A DNA stretch of 64,000 nucleotides from Variovorax brevis. Its GTDB lineage: Bacteria > Pseudomonadota > Gammaproteobacteria > Burkholderiales > Burkholderiaceae_C. The position numbers and the translations under genes were made by a program. The stretch spans positions 620,001-684,000 of the forward strand of contig NZ_JASZYG010000001.1 of assembly GCF_030317105.1 (NCBI RefSeq). Reading direction: 5' to 3'. Shown here in pieces: positions 43,896 to 54,535 of the stretch (its first letter is position 1; each line of letters begins with the position of its first letter). The notes beneath the pieces are model-generated. The model saw only the letters and a list, made by a program, of their open reading frames with translations. It was not told the origin of the DNA and did no database searches.

Positions 43896-43926
43896 ACCCC
43901 CGTGCCATCCGGCCGGGGGTTTTTTT
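43896..43926 (+). terminator. Intrinsic terminator after the parvulin gene
   Basis: ACCCCCG (43896-43902) pairs with CGGGGGT (43914-43920), followed by seven T residues from 43920. It ends the selO-msrB-yciB-bolA-parvulin transcript. Confidence 0.85.
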
Positions 43927-43982
43927 CATTGGGGCGCAGGAACGTGCAGAACCGGGGTGATGCGTTGCAAACGCGCCCCTGC

Positions 43983-44921
43983 CTAGCCCCAAATGACTGA
44001 GCGCATCGAAATCGACGCGGACTGGAAGTTCTCGTTGAAGAAGCGCGGCTGCTCTTTCGCGGCATCGACCGCGCCGGCCGCGTAGAGCAGCGGCAGGTAG
44101 TGGTCGTAGGTGGGGTGCGCCTGCGTCGCCACCGCGCCAAGGCGCTGAAAGCCCGACAGCGCCGACAGTTCCCCTTTCCCGATCTGCTGGCCGACGGTCT
44201 TGTCGAATTCGATGGCCCAGTCGTAGGCCTGGTTGGGCTGCGCGTCGCGCCGCGTGGCGCGAAGGTTGTGGACGATGTTGCCGCTGCCGACGATCAACAC
44301 GCCGCGGTCTCGCAAGGTACGCAACTGTTGCCCGACCATGTAGTGCTCGGCCGGCGCGCGGCTGTAGTCCATGCTGAGCTGCATCACGGGGATGTCAGCT
44401 TGCGGGAACATGGGCTTGAGCACGGACCAGGTGCCGTGGTCAAGGCCCCACTCGCTCTTGTCCAGTCCCAATGCGGCGCCGCTCACAGGTTGGCGCACGG
44501 CTTCGCTGATTTCCTGCGCCGCAAGCGGTGCGCCGGGCGCCGGGTATTGCTGGTCAAACAGCTCCTGCGGAAAGCCGCCGAAGTCGTGGATGGTCTTGGG
44601 CTTGTCCATGGCCGTGAGGTACCAACCGCCGCGCGTGAGCCAATGCGCCGAGACGCACAGGATCAACTGCGGCTTGCCATGCTTCGCGCCCATCTCCGCG
44701 CCGAGCGCCTGCCAGCTGCGACGCCAGGCGTTGTCGCCGATGGCGTTCATCGGACTGCCGTGGCCCACGAACAGCACCGGCATGCGAGGCGAGCGCTTCA
44801 GGCTCTTGAAGGCATCCACCGAAGCAGCAGCGAAAACAGACGACATCGGAAACACTCCCGTAGCCAGCAACGCGCCGCCACCCAGAACGGCGCGCCGGCG
44901 ATGAATGCTCAGCCGACCCAT
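43983..44921 (-). CDS. Tat-exported DODA-type extradiol dioxygenase family protein
   Basis: A 312-residue protein of the LigB/YgiD class, whose members open aromatic rings (for example DOPA 4,5-dioxygenase) using a metal bound by His residues in [34 protein letters not shown] and [11 protein letters not shown], all present. The N-terminus [20 protein letters not shown] looks like a twin-arginine signal with a hydrophobic stretch to about residue 32, unusual for this cytosolic family. It overlaps the 3' end of purL by 13 bases on the same strand. Substrate unknown. Confidence 0.85.
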   Translation of the reverse strand: MGRLSIHRRRAVLGGGALLATGVFPMSSVFAAASVDAFKSLKRSPRMPVLFVGHGSPMNAIGDNAWRRSWQALGAEMGAKHGKPQLILCVSAHWLTRGGWYLTAMDKPKTIHDFGGFPQELFDQQYPAPGAPLAAQEISEAVRQPVSGAALGLDKSEWGLDHGTWSVLKPMFPQADIPVMQLSMDYSRAPAEHYMVGQQLRTLRDRGVLIVGSGNIVHNLRATRRDAQPNQAYDWAIEFDKTVGQQIGKGELSALSGFQRLGAVATQAHPTYDHYLPLLYAAGAVDAAKEQPRFFNENFQSASISMRSVIWG

Positions 44922-47900
44922 TTGCGTGCGTTGCGCCAGATCTGCATCCACGGGCTGAACGCACTCTTGTCGCCGCTGGTCCAGCTCAGCTGCACGTTGC
45001 GGAACACGCGCTCGGGATGCGGCATCAGCGCGGTGAAACGGCCGTCGGCAGTGGTCACCGAAGTCAATCCACCGGTGCTGCCGTTCGGGTTGAAAGGATA
45101 GCGTTCCGTCGGCGCGCCTGCGTTGTCCACGTAGCGCATCGCCGCGATCGCCTTGCTCGCGTCGCCGCGGTGCTTGAAGTTGGCGTAGCCCTCGCCGTGC
45201 GCCACCGCGATCGGCATGCGGCTGCCGGCCATGCCGGCGAAAAAGAGGCTGGGCGAATCGAGGACTTCCACCATCGACAGGCGTGCCTCGAAGCGCTCGC
45301 TCTGGTTGGTGGTGAAGCGCGGCCAGGCTTCGGCGCCCGGAATGATGTCGGCCAGTTCGGCAAACATCTGGCAGCCGTTGCACACACCGAGGCCGAAGGT
45401 GTCGGTGCGGGCGAAGAAGTCCTGGAACTGCGCCGACAGCTTCGGGTTGAAGGTGATGCTGCGGGCCCAGCCGATGCCGGCCCCCAGCGTGTCGCCGTAG
45501 CTGAAGCCGCCGCAGGCCACGACGCCCTTGAACTCGGCCAGGTCGGCCCTGCCCGACTGCAGGTCGGTCATGTGGACGTCGTAGGCTTCGAAGCCGGCCT
45601 CGGTGAAGGCGTAGGCCATCTCGACGTGGGAGTTGACGCCTTGTTCGCGGAGGATGGCGACTTTGGGGCGGGCGGTCAGCAAGGCGGGCGCGGACGGGGA
45701 AGCGCCGATGCCCTCACCCCTGCCCTCTCCCGCTTGCGGGAGAGGGGGTAAGTGCACGTGCATGCCGGGGTCGGCCGCGGCGCCGGCGGCGGCGTGTTCC
45801 GAATCGGCGCAATCGGGGTTGTCGCGCTCGCGGCAGATCTTCCAGCTCACCGAATCCCAGACCTGGTGCAGGTCTTCCAGGCTCGCGCTGAAAACCGACT
45901 TCGCATCGCGCCACACTTCGACGCGGCCCTTGCCGGCTTCGATGGCCGAGCTGGCCGGGCGTGTCTTGCCGACGAAGTGGCTGTGCGCGCTGAGGCCGTG
46001 CGCACGCAGCGTCTGCATCACCTCGTTGCGGTCGGCGGTGCGTACTTGCAGCAGCATGCCGAGTTCTTCGCTGAAGAGCGCCTTGAGCGTGAGTTCTTCG
46101 CGTCGCGCGCTGACCTGTCCGGCCCAGTTCTTCGCGTCGCCGTACTCCGCGCGGCTGTCGCTGATGCCATCGCCTTCCGTCACCAGCATGTCGACGTTGA
46201 GCGCGACACCGACGTGTCCGGCAAAGGCCATTTCGCAGGCCGCGGCGAACAGCCCGCCGTCGCTGCGGTCGTGCATCGCGAGGATGCGGCCCTGGGCGCG
46301 CAGTGCGTTGACGGCATTCACGAGCTGGACGAGGTCCTTCGGGTCGTCCAGATCAGGCACCGCGTCGCCGCTTTGACCCAGCGTTTGCGCCAGGATGCTG
46401 CCGGCCATGCGATGCTGGCCGCGGCCGAGATCGACCAGCACCAGCGTGCTGTCTTCTTCCTGCGCGTCGAGTTGCGGCGTGAGGGTGCCGCGCACGTCGT
46501 CGATCGACGCGAAGGCGGTCACGATCAGGCTCACTGGCGAGGTCACGCGCCTGGCTTCGTCGCCCTCGCGCCACTGGGTGCGCATCGACAGCGAATCCTT
46601 GCCGACGGGAATGGAAATGCCGAGCGCCGGGCACAGTTCGAGCCCGACCGCCTTGACGGTTTCATACAGCGCAGCGTCTTCGCCCGGCTCGCCGCACGCG
46701 GCCATCCAGTTGGCCGAGAGCTTGACGCGCGAGAGTTCGATGGGCGCGGCCAGCAGGTTGGTGATGGCCTCGGCCACCGCCATGCGGCCGGAGGCCGGCG
46801 CGTCCAGCGCCGCGAGCGGCGTGCGCTCGCCCATGCTCATGGCCTCGCCGGCAAAGCTCTTGTAGTCGGCCAGCGTCACGGCGCAATCGGCCACCGGCAC
46901 CTGCCACGGGCCGACCATCTGGTCGCGATGACTGAGGCCGCCCACGGTGCGATCGCCGATGGTGACAAGGAAGCGCTTGGAGGCGACCGTGGGGTGCGAC
47001 AGCACGTCGATGGCGGCTTTTTGCAGCTGGATGCCGGTGAGGTCGAGCGGCTGGAACTGGCGGGCGACGGTCTTGACGTCGCGGTGCATCTTGGGCGGCT
47101 TGCCGAGCAGGACGTTCATCGGCATGGCGACCGCAGGGTCTTCGCTCCCTGCCCCTTCTTTGCTCCCTCCCCCTTCTTTGCTCCCTCCCCTTCCGGCGGA
47201 GGGTTGGGGTGGGGGCACGGCGGCGCTCGATGGGGAAGCCGTCGTGCCCCCATCCCGGCCTTCCCCCGGAGGGGGAAGGGGCAAGTCCACGTCGCCGACG
47301 AGCAGGTCGCGTTCTTCCGTTGCAATGCCGACCACCGAGAACGGGCAGCGCTCGCGCTCACAGAAAGCGGTGAACTGTTCGAGCGACTCCGGCGCAATCG
47401 CCAGCACATAGCGCTCCTGGCTCTCGTTGCACCAGATTTCCTTGGGCGCCATGCCGGACTCTTCCAGCGGCACCGATCGCAGGTCGAAGCGGGCGCCGCG
47501 GCCGGCGTCGTTGGTCAGTTCCGGGAAGGCGTTCGACAAGCCACCCGCACCCACGTCGTGGATGGCCAGGATGGGATTGGCCGCGCCCTGATGCCAGCAA
47601 TGGTTGATGACTTCCTGCGCCCGCCGCTCGATTTCCGGGTTGCCGCGCTGCACGGAATCGAAGTCGAGTTCCGCCGCATTGGCGCCCGTGGCCATCGAAC
47701 TGGCGGCGCTGCCGCCCATGCCGATGCGCATGCCGGGGCCGCCCAGCTGGATGAGCAGCGTGCCCGCCGGAAACTGGATCTTCTTCGTCTGCGTCGCGTC
47801 GATCTGGCCGAGACCGCCGGCGATCATGATGGGCTTGTGATAGCCGCGTTGCACCGTGTCCACGTCGCTGGCGATGGCCTGCTCGTATTCGCGGAAGTAG

Positions 47901-49102
47901 CCCAGCAGGTTCGGCCGGCCGAATTCGTTGTTGAACGCGGCGCCGCCCAGCGGGCCCTCCGTCATGATTTGCAACGGGCTGGCGATGTGCTCCGGCTTGC
48001 CGTAGGCGCCCTCGCCCGGCCAGAGCTTCGAGACGGTGAAGCCCGTCAGCCCGGCCTTGGGCTTGGAGCCGCGGCCGGTGGCGCCTTCGTCCCGGATCTC
48101 GCCGCCCGCGCCGGTCGATGCGCCGGGAAAAGGCGAAATGGCAGTCGGGTGGTTGTGCGTCTCCACCTTCATCAGCACATGGTGCAGCGCGCTTTCCTTC
48201 TGGTAGCTGGGGGCGTGCGCGCCGGCTTGCGCGCGGGCGGTGAAGCGCTCGATTTCGTGCCCTTCCATGATCGACGCGTTGTCGGCGTACGCCACCACCG
48301 TGTGCTGCGGGTTCGTGCGCTCGGTGTGGCGGATCATCGAGAACAGGCTTTGCGGCTGCGCCGCGCCGTCGATGGTGAAGTCGGCGTTGAAGATCTTGTG
48401 GCGGCAATGTTCGCTGTTGGCCTGCGCGAACATCATCAGCTCCACGTCCGTCGGGTTACGGCCCAAGCGCGTGAAGGCATCGACCAGGTAGTCGATTTCG
48501 TCATCCGCCAGCGCCAGGCCGAACTGGGTGTTCGCGGCCTCAAGGGCCGCCCGGCCGCCCGTTGCCACGTCGACGTGCGCCATGGGCGTGGCGGGCAGTT
48601 CGGCGAACAGCGCCGCCGCCGCGTCCACCGACGGCAGCACTGATTCGGTCATCCGGTCGTGCAGCACAGCGGCCACGGCGATCAATTGGTCGGCCGACAG
48701 CGCCGGCGCCTTGCCGAACAGGGGCGACTTCAGCGAAACATGGAACTCGGTGACCCGCTCGATGCGCCGCACCGCCAAGCCGCAGTTGTGGGCGATGTCC
48801 GTGGCTTTCGAGGCCCACGGCGATACCGTTCCCAGACGCGGTGCCGCGACCAGGGTCTGGCTCGCGCCGGACGCCTCGAAAGGCTCGCCGTAGGTCAGCA
48901 GGGCCTGGAATTGCGCCTGCTGCGCGTCGTCGGGCGCCAGGTCGGTGGCGACCAGATGCACGAAGCGGGCGCCGAGCCCGTCGATCTTCGGCTCGATGGC
49001 CTGCAGGCGGGGCAGCAACTGGCGGGCGCGGAAGTCGCTCAGGGCGCTGGCGCCGGCAAAGCGCGTTACGGTGGGGGCGGTGTGGGGCAAGGGCAGCGTC
49101 AC
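44909..49102 (-). CDS. purL: Phosphoribosylformylglycinamidine synthase PurL (large, with in-frame repeat insertions)
   Basis: A 1,397-residue FGAM synthase, step four of purine synthesis. The synthetase domains span about 1-1110 ([20 protein letters not shown] near 325, [16 protein letters not shown] near 665, [12 protein letters not shown]) and the class I glutaminase spans the C-terminus ([36 protein letters not shown]). It is about 100 residues longer than E. coli PurL; the excess falls in two low-complexity stretches at about residues 605-655 and 1118-1134, encoded by GC-rich palindromes. The start is uncertain: GTG at 49102 or TTG at 49141, neither with a clear ribosome binding site. 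Its end overlaps the dioxygenase gene. Confidence 0.93.
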   Translation of the reverse strand: MTLPLPHTAPTVTRFAGASALSDFRARQLLPRLQAIEPKIDGLGARFVHLVATDLAPDDAQQAQFQALLTYGEPFEASGASQTLVAAPRLGTVSPWASKATDIAHNCGLAVRRIERVTEFHVSLKSPLFGKAPALSADQLIAVAAVLHDRMTESVLPSVDAAAALFAELPATPMAHVDVATGGRAALEAANTQFGLALADDEIDYLVDAFTRLGRNPTDVELMMFAQANSEHCRHKIFNADFTIDGAAQPQSLFSMIRHTERTNPQHTVVAYADNASIMEGHEIERFTARAQAGAHAPSYQKESALHHVLMKVETHNHPTAISPFPGASTGAGGEIRDEGATGRGSKPKAGLTGFTVSKLWPGEGAYGKPEHIASPLQIMTEGPLGGAAFNNEFGRPNLLGYFREYEQAIASDVDTVQRGYHKPIMIAGGLGQIDATQTKKIQFPAGTLLIQLGGPGMRIGMGGSAASSMATGANAAELDFDSVQRGNPEIERRAQEVINHCWHQGAANPILAIHDVGAGGLSNAFPELTNDAGRGARFDLRSVPLEESGMAPKEIWCNESQERYVLAIAPESLEQFTAFCERERCPFSVVGIATEERDLLVGDVDLPLPPPGEGRDGGTTASPSSAAVPPPQPSAGRGGSKEGGGSKEGAGSEDPAVAMPMNVLLGKPPKMHRDVKTVARQFQPLDLTGIQLQKAAIDVLSHPTVASKRFLVTIGDRTVGGLSHRDQMVGPWQVPVADCAVTLADYKSFAGEAMSMGERTPLAALDAPASGRMAVAEAITNLLAAPIELSRVKLSANWMAACGEPGEDAALYETVKAVGLELCPALGISIPVGKDSLSMRTQWREGDEARRVTSPVSLIVTAFASIDDVRGTLTPQLDAQEEDSTLVLVDLGRGQHRMAGSILAQTLGQSGDAVPDLDDPKDLVQLVNAVNALRAQGRILAMHDRSDGGLFAAACEMAFAGHVGVALNVDMLVTEGDGISDSRAEYGDAKNWAGQVSARREELTLKALFSEELGMLLQVRTADRNEVMQTLRAHGLSAHSHFVGKTRPASSAIEAGKGRVEVWRDAKSVFSASLEDLHQVWDSVSWKICRERDNPDCADSEHAAAGAAADPGMHVHLPPLPQAGEGRGEGIGASPSAPALLTARPKVAILREQGVNSHVEMAYAFTEAGFEAYDVHMTDLQSGRADLAEFKGVVACGGFSYGDTLGAGIGWARSITFNPKLSAQFQDFFARTDTFGLGVCNGCQMFAELADIIPGAEAWPRFTTNQSERFEARLSMVEVLDSPSLFFAGMAGSRMPIAVAHGEGYANFKHRGDASKAIAAMRYVDNAGAPTERYPFNPNGSTGGLTSVTTADGRFTALMPHPERVFRNVQLSWTSGDKSAFSPWMQIWRNARKWVG
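45709..45748. repeat. GC-rich palindrome inside purL (linker before the glutaminase domain)
   Basis: An 11-bp perfect stem CCCTCTCCCGC/GCGGGAGAGGG at 45723-45746. The 24 bases 45709-45732 are identical to 20824-20847 between genes. Translated in frame as a Pro/Gly/Glu-rich stretch ([13 protein letters not shown]) in the PurL linker. Confidence 0.82.
47138..47282. repeat. REPIN-like inverted doublet plus tandem repeat inside purL
   Basis: An 18-base unit (TTCTTTGCTCCCTCCCCC type) occurs in tandem at 47156-47173 and 47174-47191 with a worn copy before it; it reads as GSKEGG repeats in PurL. It leads into palindromic unit a (47181-47216), and an inverted copy b follows (47246-47281, stem CTTCCCCC/GGGGGAAG), with about 30 bases between. 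The frame stays open through all of it. Confidence 0.82.
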
Positions 49103-49214
49103 TGTCGAAGGGGCCGGGTGGCCGCGGGTTGAGTGGGGCAAAACCGAAAGTGGATGCGGCAGGCCGCTGACTGGGGCCTTCCGCGCAAGCCCGGAATTTT
49201 AACGGGCCGGGTGG

Positions 49215-49226
49215 GATAATTCCCGG
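49215..49226 (+). promoter_or_regulatory. Possible -10 box giving a leaderless map transcript
   Basis: GATAAT (49215-49220) lies six bases before the map ATG, where transcription would start at or one base before the start codon. No convincing -35 box and no ribosome binding site is seen, which fits a leaderless message but does not prove it. Confidence 0.4.
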
Positions 49227-50039
49227 ATGAGCATTACCTACAAAGACGCCGAAGGCGTGGCCGGCATGCGCGTGGCGTGCCGCCTCGCGTCCGAAGTGCT
49301 GGACTACCTCACACCGCACGTGAAGCCTGGCGTCACCACCAACGATCTCGACAAACTCGCCCACGACTACATCACGCAGGTCCAGGGCGCCATTCCAGCG
49401 CCGCTCAACTACATGGGCGCCAGCAGCGTGCCCTACCCCAAGTCGATCTGCACCTCGGTCAACCACGTGGTGTGCCACGGCATTCCGAACGACAAGGCGC
49501 TGAAAAAGGGCGACATCGTCAACCTCGACATCACCGTCATCAAGGACGGCTGGCACGGCGACACCAGCCGCATGTTCGTGGTGGGCGACGGCTCCATCGC
49601 GGCCAAGCGCCTGTGCGCCTTCACGTACGACGCCATGTGGCACGGCATCACGAAGGTCAAGCCCGGCGCGCGCCTGGGCGATGTGGGCTTTGCCATCCAG
49701 CGCTTTGCCGAAAGCAACGGCTTTTCGGTGGTGCGCGAGTTCTGCGGCCACGGCATCGGCCGGGGCTTCCATGAAGAGCCTCAGGTGCTCCACTACGGCA
49801 AGCCCGGCACGCTGGACGAACTCAAGCCGGGCATGACCTTCACCATCGAGCCGATGATCAACGCCGGCAAGCGCGACATCAAGGAATTCGGCAACGACGG
49901 CTGGACCATCGTCACGCGCGACCACTCGCTGTCGGCGCAATGGGAGCACACGGTGCTGGTCACCGAGACGGGCTACGAAGTCCTCACGCTTTCGGCTGGC
50001 AGCCCGCCTCCGCCGGACTTCGTGACCGCATCCGCCTGA
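49227..50039 (+). CDS. map: Methionine aminopeptidase type I
   Basis: A 270-residue type I MetAP that removes the initiator Met from nascent proteins. The five metal ligands are in place: Asp in NLDITVIKDG, Asp in GDTSRMF, His in GHGIGRGFHEEP, Glu in FTIEPMIN and Glu in SAQWEHTVLV, plus the substrate His in VCHGIPNDKA. A GATAAT box ends six bases before the ATG, so the mRNA may be leaderless. glnD follows on the same strand. Confidence 0.96.
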   Translation: MSITYKDAEGVAGMRVACRLASEVLDYLTPHVKPGVTTNDLDKLAHDYITQVQGAIPAPLNYMGASSVPYPKSICTSVNHVVCHGIPNDKALKKGDIVNLDITVIKDGWHGDTSRMFVVGDGSIAAKRLCAFTYDAMWHGITKVKPGARLGDVGFAIQRFAESNGFSVVREFCGHGIGRGFHEEPQVLHYGKPGTLDELKPGMTFTIEPMINAGKRDIKEFGNDGWTIVTRDHSLSAQWEHTVLVTETGYEVLTLSAGSPPPPDFVTASA

Positions 50040-50084
50040 CGCCGCGTGAGCGCGCGCCCGGCCACCAGGACGTGGACAGCAGGC

Positions 50085-52676
50085 ATGGTCGACATCCCCA
50101 TGTTGCGTGACGCCTATCGGGCGCACAAGCTGTCTGTATTCGACTCGCTGCGCAGCGCCCACGCGCCGGCGCGCGGCGTGCACGCTGTGCTCAAGCAGCT
50201 TTCGTCGCTGGCCGACGAAGCGCTGCGGGCGCTGTGGGAAGCCGCCGACTTCGGCAACCAGTTCGCGCTGGTGGCCGTCGGTGGCTTTGGCCGCGGCGAG
50301 CTGTTTCCCTATTCCGACGTCGACGTGCTGCTCCTGCTGCCCGAAGGCGAGGCCGGCGATGCCGTCGAGCCGGAAAGGCTCGAAGCCTTCATCGGCAAAT
50401 GCTGGGATGCGGGGCTGGAAATCGGCTCCAGCGTGCGCACCATCACCGAATGCCTGGCCGAAGCCGCCAAGGACGTGACGGTGCAGACCTCGCTGCTCGA
50501 ATCGCGGCTGGTCGCGGGCGACAAGAAGCTCTACGCGACCTTCCGCAAGCACTTTCTCCTCTCCGTCGACGCCAACGACTTCTTCGCCGCCAAGACGCAG
50601 GAAATGCGCCACCGGCACCAGAAGTTCGACGACACGCCCTACGCGCTCGAACCCAACTGCAAGGAATCGCCCGGCGGCCTGCGCGACCTGCAGATGATCC
50701 TGTGGGTCACCAAGGCGGCGGGCTACGGCCAACGCTGGGATGAGCTCGCAAAGAACGGCCTGGCCACCGCCTTCGAGATCCAGCAGATCAAGCGCAACGA
50801 AGCGCTGCTGAGCCTCATCCGCGCAAGGCTGCACGTGATCGCCAACCGGCGCGAAGACCGTCTGGTGTTCGACCTGCAGACCGCCGTGGCCGCGACCTTC
50901 GGCTACGAAGGCGAATCGCAGCGCAAGGCCAGCGAGGCGCTGATGCGCCGCTACTACTGGGCCGCCAAGGCCGTCACGCAGCTCAACGAGATCCTGCTGC
51001 TGAACATCTCGGAGCGCCTGCAGCCGCAGGCCAACGTGCCCACGCGCATCAACGACCGCTTCTTCGACAAGGGCGGCACGCTCGAGGTGGCCAGCGACGA
51101 CCTGTACCTGCGCGAGCCGCACGCCATCCTCGAGACCTTCCTGCTCTTCGAGAAGACCGTCGGCGTCAAGGGCCTGTCGGCACGCACGCTGCGCGCGCTC
51201 TACAACGCGCGCCACGTGATGGACAGCAAGTTCCGCAACGACCCGGTCAATCACGAGACCTTCATGAAGATCCTTCAGCAGCCGCGCGGCATCACGCACG
51301 CGTTCCGGCTGATGAACCAGACTTCGGTGCTGGGCCGTTACCTGCGCGTGTTCCGCAGCATCGTGGGCCAGATGCAGCATGACCTGTTCCACGTCTACAC
51401 GGTCGACCAGCACATCTTGATGGTGCTGCGCAACGTGCGGCGCTTTTTCATCGTCGAGCATGCGCACGAATACCCCTTCTGCTCGCAACTGGCGGGCGGG
51501 TGGGACAAGCCGTGGCTGCTGTATGTGGCCGCGCTCTTCCATGACATCGCCAAAGGCCGCGGCGGCGACCATTCGCTGCTGGGCGCGCGCGACGTGCGGC
51601 GCTTCTGCAAGCAGCACGGCATCGACCGCGAAGACTCCAGGCTCATCGAATTCCTGGTCAGCGCGCATCTGGTGATGAGCCAGATCGCGCAGAAGCAGGA
51701 CCTGAGCGACCCCGAAGTCATCGGCGCCTTTGCCAAGCGCGTGGGCAACGAGCGCTACCTCACCGCGCTCTACCTGCTCACCGTGGCGGACATCCGCGGC
51801 ACCTCGCCGCGCGTGTGGAATGCATGGAAGGGCAAGCTGCTCGAAGACCTGTACCGTTCGACCCTGCGAGCCCTGGGCGGACGCATGCCCGACGCCGGTG
51901 CCGAGATCGAGGCGCGCAAGCGCGAAGCCCTGGTGCAACTCGCGCCGCACGCCCTGCCCTTCGAGGCGCACAAGTCGCTGTGGGACACGCTGGACGTGGG
52001 TTACTTCATGCGCCACGACGCGGCGGAAATCGCATGGCACGCGCGCCAGCTTTCGCGCCACGTGCCGCTCAAGGGCGTGCCGATCGATCCGCACGCGCCG
52101 GCCATCGTTCGCGCGCGCCTGTCACCCATCGGTGAAGGCTTGCAGGTGCTGGTCTACACGCCGGACCTGCCCGACCTGTTTGCGCGCATCTGCGGCTATT
52201 TCGACCAGGCGTCCTTCAGCATCCTGGATGCCAAGGTGCACACCGCCACCAACGGCTATGCGCTCGACACCTTCCAGGTTGTCACCACCTTCCTGCCGGA
52301 GCACTACCGCGAACTCATCAGCATGGTCGAAACCGACCTGACGCATGCGCTGAGCAAGACGGGCGAGCTGCCGGCGCCCGGCCGCGGCCGTGTGTCACGA
52401 CGCGTCAAGAGCTTCCCCATCAAGACCCGCGTGACGCTGGTGCCTGACGAGAAAGCGCAACGCTGGCTGCTCAACATCTCTGCCAGCGATCGCGTGGGCT
52501 TGCTGTATTCAGTGGCTCGCGTGCTGGCCAAGCACCATCTGAACCTTCAACTGGCCAAGGTCACGACCCTTGGCGAGCGCGTGGAGGATACCTTCCTGAT
52601 CAGCGGCTCCGAACTGCAGCACCATCGCGCGCAGATGGACATCGAAACGGAGCTGGTCGAGGTGCTGTCGATCTGA
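50085..52676 (+). CDS. glnD: Bifunctional uridylyltransferase/uridylyl-removing enzyme GlnD
   Basis: An 863-residue nitrogen sensor that uridylylates PII when glutamine is low and removes UMP when it is high. Nucleotidyltransferase motif [19 protein letters not shown] (about 66-84); HD domain with [12 protein letters not shown] (about 486); two C-terminal ACT domains (from about 695, [20 protein letters not shown], and about 800, [20 protein letters not shown]). I prefer the ATG at 50085 because MxDIP is the usual family start; a GTG at 50046 would add 13 residues. It is 45 bases after map. Confidence 0.94.
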   Translation: MVDIPMLRDAYRAHKLSVFDSLRSAHAPARGVHAVLKQLSSLADEALRALWEAADFGNQFALVAVGGFGRGELFPYSDVDVLLLLPEGEAGDAVEPERLEAFIGKCWDAGLEIGSSVRTITECLAEAAKDVTVQTSLLESRLVAGDKKLYATFRKHFLLSVDANDFFAAKTQEMRHRHQKFDDTPYALEPNCKESPGGLRDLQMILWVTKAAGYGQRWDELAKNGLATAFEIQQIKRNEALLSLIRARLHVIANRREDRLVFDLQTAVAATFGYEGESQRKASEALMRRYYWAAKAVTQLNEILLLNISERLQPQANVPTRINDRFFDKGGTLEVASDDLYLREPHAILETFLLFEKTVGVKGLSARTLRALYNARHVMDSKFRNDPVNHETFMKILQQPRGITHAFRLMNQTSVLGRYLRVFRSIVGQMQHDLFHVYTVDQHILMVLRNVRRFFIVEHAHEYPFCSQLAGGWDKPWLLYVAALFHDIAKGRGGDHSLLGARDVRRFCKQHGIDREDSRLIEFLVSAHLVMSQIAQKQDLSDPEVIGAFAKRVGNERYLTALYLLTVADIRGTSPRVWNAWKGKLLEDLYRSTLRALGGRMPDAGAEIEARKREALVQLAPHALPFEAHKSLWDTLDVGYFMRHDAAEIAWHARQLSRHVPLKGVPIDPHAPAIVRARLSPIGEGLQVLVYTPDLPDLFARICGYFDQASFSILDAKVHTATNGYALDTFQVVTTFLPEHYRELISMVETDLTHALSKTGELPAPGRGRVSRRVKSFPIKTRVTLVPDEKAQRWLLNISASDRVGLLYSVARVLAKHHLNLQLAKVTTLGERVEDTFLISGSELQHHRAQMDIETELVEVLSI

Positions 52677-52718
52677 ACGATTGCAGCGCCTCTTCCTTCT
52701 TCAAACCGGCATCAAACT

Positions 52719-54086
52719 TCAATGGGCAGGCACGGCGTCTGACCGCGCCGCCATTTCGGCCTGTGCTGTTGGCGTGACGGGCACCGTGTCGTTCGCCTTC
52801 AAGATGTGCGCGCGACGCATCGGCCGCAACACGAACCACGCCATCATTGCCGCCAAGGCATTCATCACGCTGGCCGCGATGAACACCGCATGCCAGCTAC
52901 CCGTTGCAGTGGCCAACACGCTTGACAGCGGCACCAGCAGCGAAGCCGTTCCCTTGGCGGTGTAGAGCAGGCCGGCATTGGCGGCTGCGTACTTCGAACC
53001 GAAGGTGTCGGCACAGGTCGACGGAAACAGGCTGTAGATCTCGCCCCATGCAAAGAACACCAGGCCCGTGAGAATCACGAAGGCCACCGGGTTCTGGCCG
53101 TAGTGGTAGAGCGCCAGGATGCCGACCGCCTCCAGCGCGAAGGCCACGAACATCGTCGGCTCGCGACCGATCTTGTCGGACACCCAGCCGAAGAAGGGGC
53201 GCGTGACGCCGTTGAGCACGCGGTCGATGGCGAGCGCAAATGTCAGCGCCGGCAATGTCAGGCCCATGATGCTCACGGGCACGTCGCCGATGTGGAAGTC
53301 CTTGGCAATCGGGCCGAGCTGCGCCGTCGCCATCAGGCCGCCGGCCGCGACGACCACGAACATGAAGTACATCACCCAGAACACTGGCGAGCGCATCACT
53401 TCCACGGGCTTGAAGTCGCGGCGCGATTGCATCACGGCCCGCTCCTGCGAAGGCGTCTGCGCCTTCTGCTTGAGTGCCGAGCTGATCACGTGACGCGGGT
53501 CGGTCAGCATCAGCGAGATGATGAACACGACCAGCCCCTGACCGATGCCGAAGTAAAGAAAGGCAGACTCGTAGCCGCTCGTCTTGATCATCGCGGAGAT
53601 CGGAAGGATGGTGAGCGCCGAACCCGCACCGAAGCCCGCCGCCGTCAGGCCCGCCGCGAGTCCGCGACGGTCCGGGAACCACTTGAGCGCGTTGCCCACG
53701 CAGGTGCCATACACGGCGCCTGCACCCACGCCACTGATGGCCGCCGCGACGTAAAGCAAGGCCAGTGAATCCGCATGGGAATTCAGCACCCAGCCCAGCC
53801 CGCACAGGATGCCGCCGCCCATGACCACGGGACGCGGTCCGAAGCGATCGACCAGGTAACCTTCAATCGGCACGAGCCAGGTTTCCGTCAACACGAAGAT
53901 GGTGAAAGCCACTTGAATGGCAGCGCGCGACCAGCCGTGCTTGTCGGCGATCGGATTCACGAAAAGCGTCCATCCGTATTGGAGGTTCGCAATCATTGCC
54001 ATGCACACAATGCCCATGAGCAATTGCATCCACCGGTACGACGCAGGCCGCGTGGCCATGCTCCTCAACGCACTGTCATTCGCCAT
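52719..54086 (-). CDS. MFS transporter, oxalate/formate antiporter (OFA) family
   Basis: A 455-residue twelve-helix MFS protein. OFA features are the N-terminal MANLQYGWTLF-like stretch (IANLQYGWTLFVNPI), WSRAAIQVAFTIF, VDRFGPRPVVMGGG (MFS loop 2-3) and the GNALKWFPDRRGLAAGLTAA block. It probably exchanges or imports a carboxylate such as oxalate, formate or a related acid. AGGAGA precedes the ATG at 54086. Faces glnD convergently. Upstream (54208-54223) a perfect CTTGAC-GATG-GTCAAG dyad could be an operator. Confidence 0.9.
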   Translation of the reverse strand: MANDSALRSMATRPASYRWMQLLMGIVCMAMIANLQYGWTLFVNPIADKHGWSRAAIQVAFTIFVLTETWLVPIEGYLVDRFGPRPVVMGGGILCGLGWVLNSHADSLALLYVAAAISGVGAGAVYGTCVGNALKWFPDRRGLAAGLTAAGFGAGSALTILPISAMIKTSGYESAFLYFGIGQGLVVFIISLMLTDPRHVISSALKQKAQTPSQERAVMQSRRDFKPVEVMRSPVFWVMYFMFVVVAAGGLMATAQLGPIAKDFHIGDVPVSIMGLTLPALTFALAIDRVLNGVTRPFFGWVSDKIGREPTMFVAFALEAVGILALYHYGQNPVAFVILTGLVFFAWGEIYSLFPSTCADTFGSKYAAANAGLLYTAKGTASLLVPLSSVLATATGSWHAVFIAASVMNALAAMMAWFVLRPMRRAHILKANDTVPVTPTAQAEMAARSDAVPAH

Positions 54087-54207
54087 GTTGTCTCCTGAAA
54101 TATTTGACGATTGGTCCCTGTGCCTTGCCGGCGTCACTCGTGTTTTGCGAATGTGCCAAGCCGCTTATGTATTGCGGCCGATTGTGCGAATGCAGGCGCG
54201 TATAGAA

Positions 54208-54223
54208 CTTGACGATGGTCAAG
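54208..54223. promoter_or_regulatory. Perfect inverted repeat upstream of the OFA transporter
   Basis: CTTGAC (54208-54213), four-base spacer, GTCAAG (54218-54223). It lies about 125 bases upstream of the transporter ATG, a plausible operator for a GntR-like or similar dimeric regulator, none of which is adjacent. Confidence 0.5.
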
Positions 54224-54230
54224 ATTTGAA

Positions 54231-54264
54231 AAAACGTTCACGCGAATGTCCGTGAACTTTTTTT
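54231..54264. terminator. Bidirectional terminator-like hairpin
   Basis: GTTCAC (54236-54241) pairs with GTGAAC (54252-54257), flanked by A-run on the left and seven T on the right, so either strand would give a hairpin plus U-run. It could end the transcript of the 47-residue gene. Confidence 0.55.
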
Positions 54265-54535
54265 GGAAATTCAGAACGCGTTCAGGGCGGAGCGGTGACA
54301 TGCATGTGGTCGCATGCCGCAATTCCTTGGAGCGAATGAGGAAGGGCAACGTGCGATCAACGGCGTGGCGATGATCAATTGCCGCGCGGACCTTGTGATG
54401 AGGACCCGCGCAAGATGCGAGCACGACGAATGCGTATGTCGAGGTGCTGCGAGAGAGATGCCGGAAGGCGAGTGGCTTCAAACCATGAAGCCGTCGGCGC
54501 GCGTCAGCAGTGGACGCCGCGCCGGTGTTGGACTG

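Larger units (their letters stand above)
54087..54535. other. 449-bp non-coding region upstream of the OFA transporter
   Basis: No convincing gene. It contains the transporter's promoter region, a perfect dyad at 54208-54223, a terminator-like hairpin at 54231-54264, and about 270 bases of otherwise featureless sequence beyond the stop of the 47-residue gene. Confidence 0.5.

Noticed and set aside
47138..47191. Tandem repeats in purL considered as a CRISPR or minisatellite array
   Set aside because: Units are contiguous, with no spacers, and belong to the palindromic element; too few copies for an array.
45752..48643. A 963-codon open frame on the + strand opposite purL
   Set aside because: It is the antisense shadow of a GC-rich gene with strong third-position bias; the minus strand encodes an unmistakable PurL.
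48540..52094. A 1,184-codon minus-strand frame covering the start of purL, map and glnD
   Set aside because: Low-complexity, Arg/His/Val-rich product with no motifs, antisense to the well-supported map and glnD genes.
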